Shown here: positions 60,837 to 64,000 of the stretch, one piece after another
How positions within the stretch are numbered: position 1 is the stretch's first letter
Layout: each line of letters begins with the position of its first letter
Source of the DNA: Mangifera indica
Lineage: Eukaryota > Streptophyta > Magnoliopsida > Sapindales > Anacardiaceae
DNA: 64,000 nt
Direction: 5' to 3'
Assembly: GCF_011075055.1 (NCBI RefSeq)
Contig: NC_058149.1
Span: forward strand, 3,912,449 to 3,976,448
The notes under the pieces: generated by a model
Databases searched by the model: none
What the model saw: only the letters and a program-made list of their open reading frames with translations
What the model was told of the DNA's origin: nothing
Program-made: the position numbers and the translations under genes

Positions 60837-61324
60837 TGTTAGTAAAACATTATTTCACAGCACAATTATAGAATCAAAAACTTTATTGATTTTGCTCTAA
60901 TTGCGTAAAATACTGTAATTCATTAATTAGGGATTTAGACAAACATGTTTGTGTCATTCCAATGCAAAAAATTGATGAAGAAAGGATCGATTATTGATCT
61001 CTGAAGCAAGTCTTCCTTCTCAAATTCCAAAAGCGATAAACAGAAGAAATGCCAAAAACAATATTAGGAATTAGAAAAGGGACTTGATTTTTTCTTTTAT
61101 TCTTATATTAAAAGGTTAATTAGGCTCTCCCATCAAAAGCCTAATGACCTTTATTAGCCCAAACATATAAACCAAATTAATAACCACAATAGGAAGTGTA
61201 TTAGGTTGTTTATGAAAGATCACATTGAACCTATAAAATAAATTTTTTCTAGACTACACATTCACATGGTTTTATATTAAATAACAAAAAAGTTTAATCA
61301 ATGTATGCCCACATTATTCCAACA
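60837..61324 (-). repeat. 5' LTR of the Copia element, 488 bp
   Basis: Bounded by TGTTAG (60837) and CCAACA (61324) on the + strand, i.e. TGTTGG...CTAACA on the element strand. Homologous to 54385-54838. Confidence 0.75.
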
Positions 61325-62870
61325 GATAATGTTCGTTTTAGTCAGATATGATGCAATAAAGGAGCGCTTGGTGACAGATGTATCTCACCAATTAAAAATT
61401 CTGAAGTGTAGATACTATTCACAACAATTTCATTTTCCTTAAACTATACTTGCAAACTATCTTGAGGTAAGTCTTAATAGATGATAAACACCATGCCTAA
61501 TGATTTGAATTGAAAATTTATCATATGTGGCAATGTGATGTTTGCATTACTGTTTCTTGCACTCAAACTATTCTTTTGGACAACAAAAGGTTCTATTCTC
61601 TAGTTATAGCTCCATTAAAAAAGTGTGGTAGCTTTCGGCAAGTATTGTTTAGGATTTCCTTTCTTCTTCACTGATTTTTAGAGTTCCTAACTGTGTAACA
61701 TTTTTTCTTCTTCATTACTAGAAGGCACCATCAATTCATGATTATAGATTCAAGTAATCACACTTGAATTTGGTGTCATGATTTCATCCTTGAATTTTCA
61801 AAGTTTGAATTTGATTTTTTTTCTCTCTTTAGAGGAGGTCAATGTTGTGCATGTCTTTCTTTTGAAACTTTAAGATGACCTACTTATTAAGCATTATGTT
61901 TTACATTAATTCTTTGTAATTGATAGTTAATTAACATTCAATACACTTCTAAAACTCTTTAAGTTATTAAATACACAAGTTATGTTTTCTTGATGATAGA
62001 AAACATTTTTTTGATTAATATACCTACAAATAAAAGGTCCCTAACCTAATCAGTATAAAAAAAAGCATGTGACAATACTATCACTGTACTGCTATTTTGC
62101 ATTTCACTGGTATAAACTAGAAAACACTCAAATGAGAGGTGTGAGTTTGTGTTTTATTATTTTGCTTGAACAACAATGGCTAGAGCATCAAGTATGTTTT
62201 CATTATTCATATGATGCATTTCAACAAATAGATAAGTAGCATTAGCAATATTGCTTTCAGTAGTGCAAGTATGTTTTCAACAAATAGATAAGTATGTTTT
62301 CACTTTTGCCATGTTGTTCAGTATTTAGATCATAGTTTTCTTCCCATTTGTTTTGCTTTATAAGATTAATCGTATATGACACGCATATATATGACATTGA
62401 TATCATATAATTTTATGTAACTGATTCATATGACCAACTGAATTTTTTGCTATCAATTTGATTATTTTTATTCATGTATTTGTCTCAAGATCTACAAAAT
62501 TTTAATGTTTTAGTGTATGAATTATTGTATGTAGGTATAATCTAATTTAGTATGCATGTTAGTTTCCATTATGAGTTTTTTTATTCATGATTGGATTGAA
62601 CATAAAGATATAAATGTGCAAAAAAGAATTTTAATGTTTGATTAAAAGAGAGTTTGGTGGGCTTGTACATGCGAACTATGGTACAAAGTTTTAGTCTTAG
62701 TTTTAAAGACCGTATATGCATGTATGTTAAACCTTTGTTTTTTTAAAAAAAAAAGATATTAAATATTTGGTTTCTTATTATTTGATATAGATTTCTATGG
62801 ATGCCTCATTTAAGTATTGGATTTCCATATTGATATCCTAAGAATGACCACAAAATCCTAAGTCATAAAG

Positions 62871-62929
<59 letters not shown>

Positions 62930-63254
62930 ATAAAGATTAATAGACATATAAATTTTATAATTGATTTATGGAATACAATTATCTTACCGAAAAAAGGTGA
63001 TTCTTTTTATAAATTAATTATGAAGTGGAGAATTTAAGATACAAAAATAATATTCTAAAGCCTTCAGGTATGGATTATTCTTTTCATATTTGAACTACAG
63101 TAGTCTTAAAATTAATTGATAAATTAATTGGTGTAACCTTTGCCCATAAAGAGGTTAGACTTTATCAATTTTTTTATTTATTTTTCTGTTTTGTTACATA
63201 AGATTCACATGTTTCTTGGTTTATTGCAGTCTTTGCTACTACTTTATTTAATAA
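61325..63254. other. Intergenic DNA with a (TA)n array
   Basis: AT-rich, with a direct repeat of AACAAATAGATAAGTA near 62222 and 62279. No gene could be supported. Confidence 0.4.
62874..62927. repeat. (TA)n microsatellite
   Basis: About 27 uninterrupted TA units. Confidence 0.95.
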
Positions 63255-63715
63255 CATTTTTCATATTCCAATGCTAAGTGGTGATAAGTTTGTTGATTGA
63301 AAAAACAAATTCTCTTACCACTTAGTTGTATGAATCTTGACCTAACTATATGTGAGGAAGAGCCTCCTCCTTTTATGGAATCAAACACACCACGACAAAT
63401 TGCTCATTATGAACGATAACAGAAATCCAATCACTTGAGCATGATGCTCATGAAGGCTCATAAGAGCAAGAGCATTAGGGGATCAATCCCTGAATGTAAG
63501 AAGGTCAAAGATCTAATGAAAGTTATTAAACAATTTGTAACTTTTGATAATGCATTAGTAAGCACCCTTATGAAGAAGCTCTCAGGAATGAAATCTGACA
63601 ATTCTAAGGGAGTACATGAGCACATTATAAGGATAAGAGATATTGCTATTAAACTGAAGTCCTTGAATATTGAAATTTCATCTCACAAACATTTTAACCT
63701 TTAAAATGTCATATT
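63255..63715 (+). pseudogene. Copia gag fragment (UBN2-type), + strand
   Basis: In broken frames the + strand reads FHIPMLSGDKFVD.KNKF, LTICEEEPPPFMESNTPRQ, HYER.QKSNHLSMMLMKAHK and SKSIRGSIPECKKVKDLMKV. It continues with a long open part (63435-63704) ending in HEHIIRIRDIAIKLKSL. Intact Copia gag proteins have FS.IPMLNG.NF..WKE, DLALR...P, HYE.WE.SN.LSLM.MK..IS.SIRGSI and HI..M.D.A.KLK.L. The Trp of FVDW is a stop (TGA), and the frame is lost between the first two blocks. Later domains are not recognisable before the window ends. Confidence 0.75.
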
Positions 63716-64000
63716 TACCCCTTATATAACATTTATATGAATATTATTATCCTTCAGAAGGCGTTAGCCAACCCAGATAATCAATTCTCACTCTTGAAAG
63801 CTTGGTTTATTAGTGTGACCCTTTAGGTTTACTGTGACATAGTCGTGAGTCTCCTTTCAGACAATTTGAAAGGCATCTGAAAACCCAATAACTGTGGTAA
63901 ACATCTAGCAATATGTCATAAGCCCTAAACCATAATGAAGAAATACTCCATCAAACCTAAATCCCTAATCATACGTTCAATATAGGTAATATCATTCCTT
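63716..64000. other. Unassigned end of window
   Basis: No further Copia domain was recognised after the gag fragment. A deletion or divergence beyond recognition are both possible. Confidence 0.35.

Larger units (their letters stand above)
54385..61324 (-). mobile_element. Old Copia (Ty1-like) retrotransposon with both LTRs
   Basis: Minus-strand element. The 5' LTR is 60837-61324, starting TGTTGGAATAATG and ending CTAACA. The 3' LTR is about 54385-54838, truncated at its end. The primer site and the gag, integrase, RT and RNase H pieces lie between them in the right order. The LTRs are clearly homologous (shared AAAATACTGTAATTCATTA and TCAAAAGC...ACCTTTATTA blocks) but differ at perhaps a fifth of positions, so insertion is old. 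A leader of about 1.5 kb separates the primer site from gag. No secure target duplication was found. Multiple stops make it inactive. Confidence 0.8.

Overview
The window is nuclear DNA from a flowering plant, most likely a eudicot. It is very AT-rich, has intron-split genes whose proteins match plant-specific families, and is dominated by LTR retrotransposons, MITEs and hAT relics. I see no bacterial or organellar signature. The species cannot be fixed from the sequence alone.

Only two host genes are convincing, both on the + strand. A tail-anchored syntaxin-6-N-type t-SNARE family protein has five coding exons between 23794 and 27465 (334 residues). A plant complex I small subunit of the B15 type has two exons between 29879 and 31973 (71 residues). 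They form a gene island at about 23-32 kb. Weaker host-gene remnants lie at about 18.6-19.4 kb and 53.9-54.1 kb.

The left side (1-8.3 kb) is AT-rich intergenic DNA with MITEs, a foldback structure and a TRIM-type miniature retroelement (5228-5791). From 8.3 to 18.6 kb lies a dismembered Copia element on the minus strand. It is interrupted by a Gypsy-type LTR and a hAT MITE, part of it was tandemly duplicated (about 2.3 kb), and one duplicate then received a gag-only LTR element with a 5-bp target duplication. The untouched duplicate preserves the empty site. Two related non-autonomous DNA transposons follow (19936-20525 and 20674-21540). A second TRIM copy sits at 28401-28910, between the two genes.

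The right half is stacked transposons. A 9.3-kb Ty3/Gypsy chromovirus (Tekay/Del-like, minus strand, 35278-44566, TSD GATAA) sits inside an older Copia-type relic. Its polyprotein is one continuous frame broken only by seven in-frame stops. A solo LTR of the same family (49292-51290, TSD AATAC) has landed in a decayed hAT transposase (about 47.1-51.9 kb), which also carries long (TA)n arrays and a perfect direct duplication of about 210 bp. An old Copia element with both LTRs occupies 54385-61324, and a further Copia gag fragment lies at 63255-63715.

I did not find a new defence or metabolic system. What stands out is the readable insertion stratigraphy, the non-autonomous elements (TRIM, gag-only element, MITE families) and a decay pattern that suggests cytosine methylation. 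All divergence and boundary statements are by eye.
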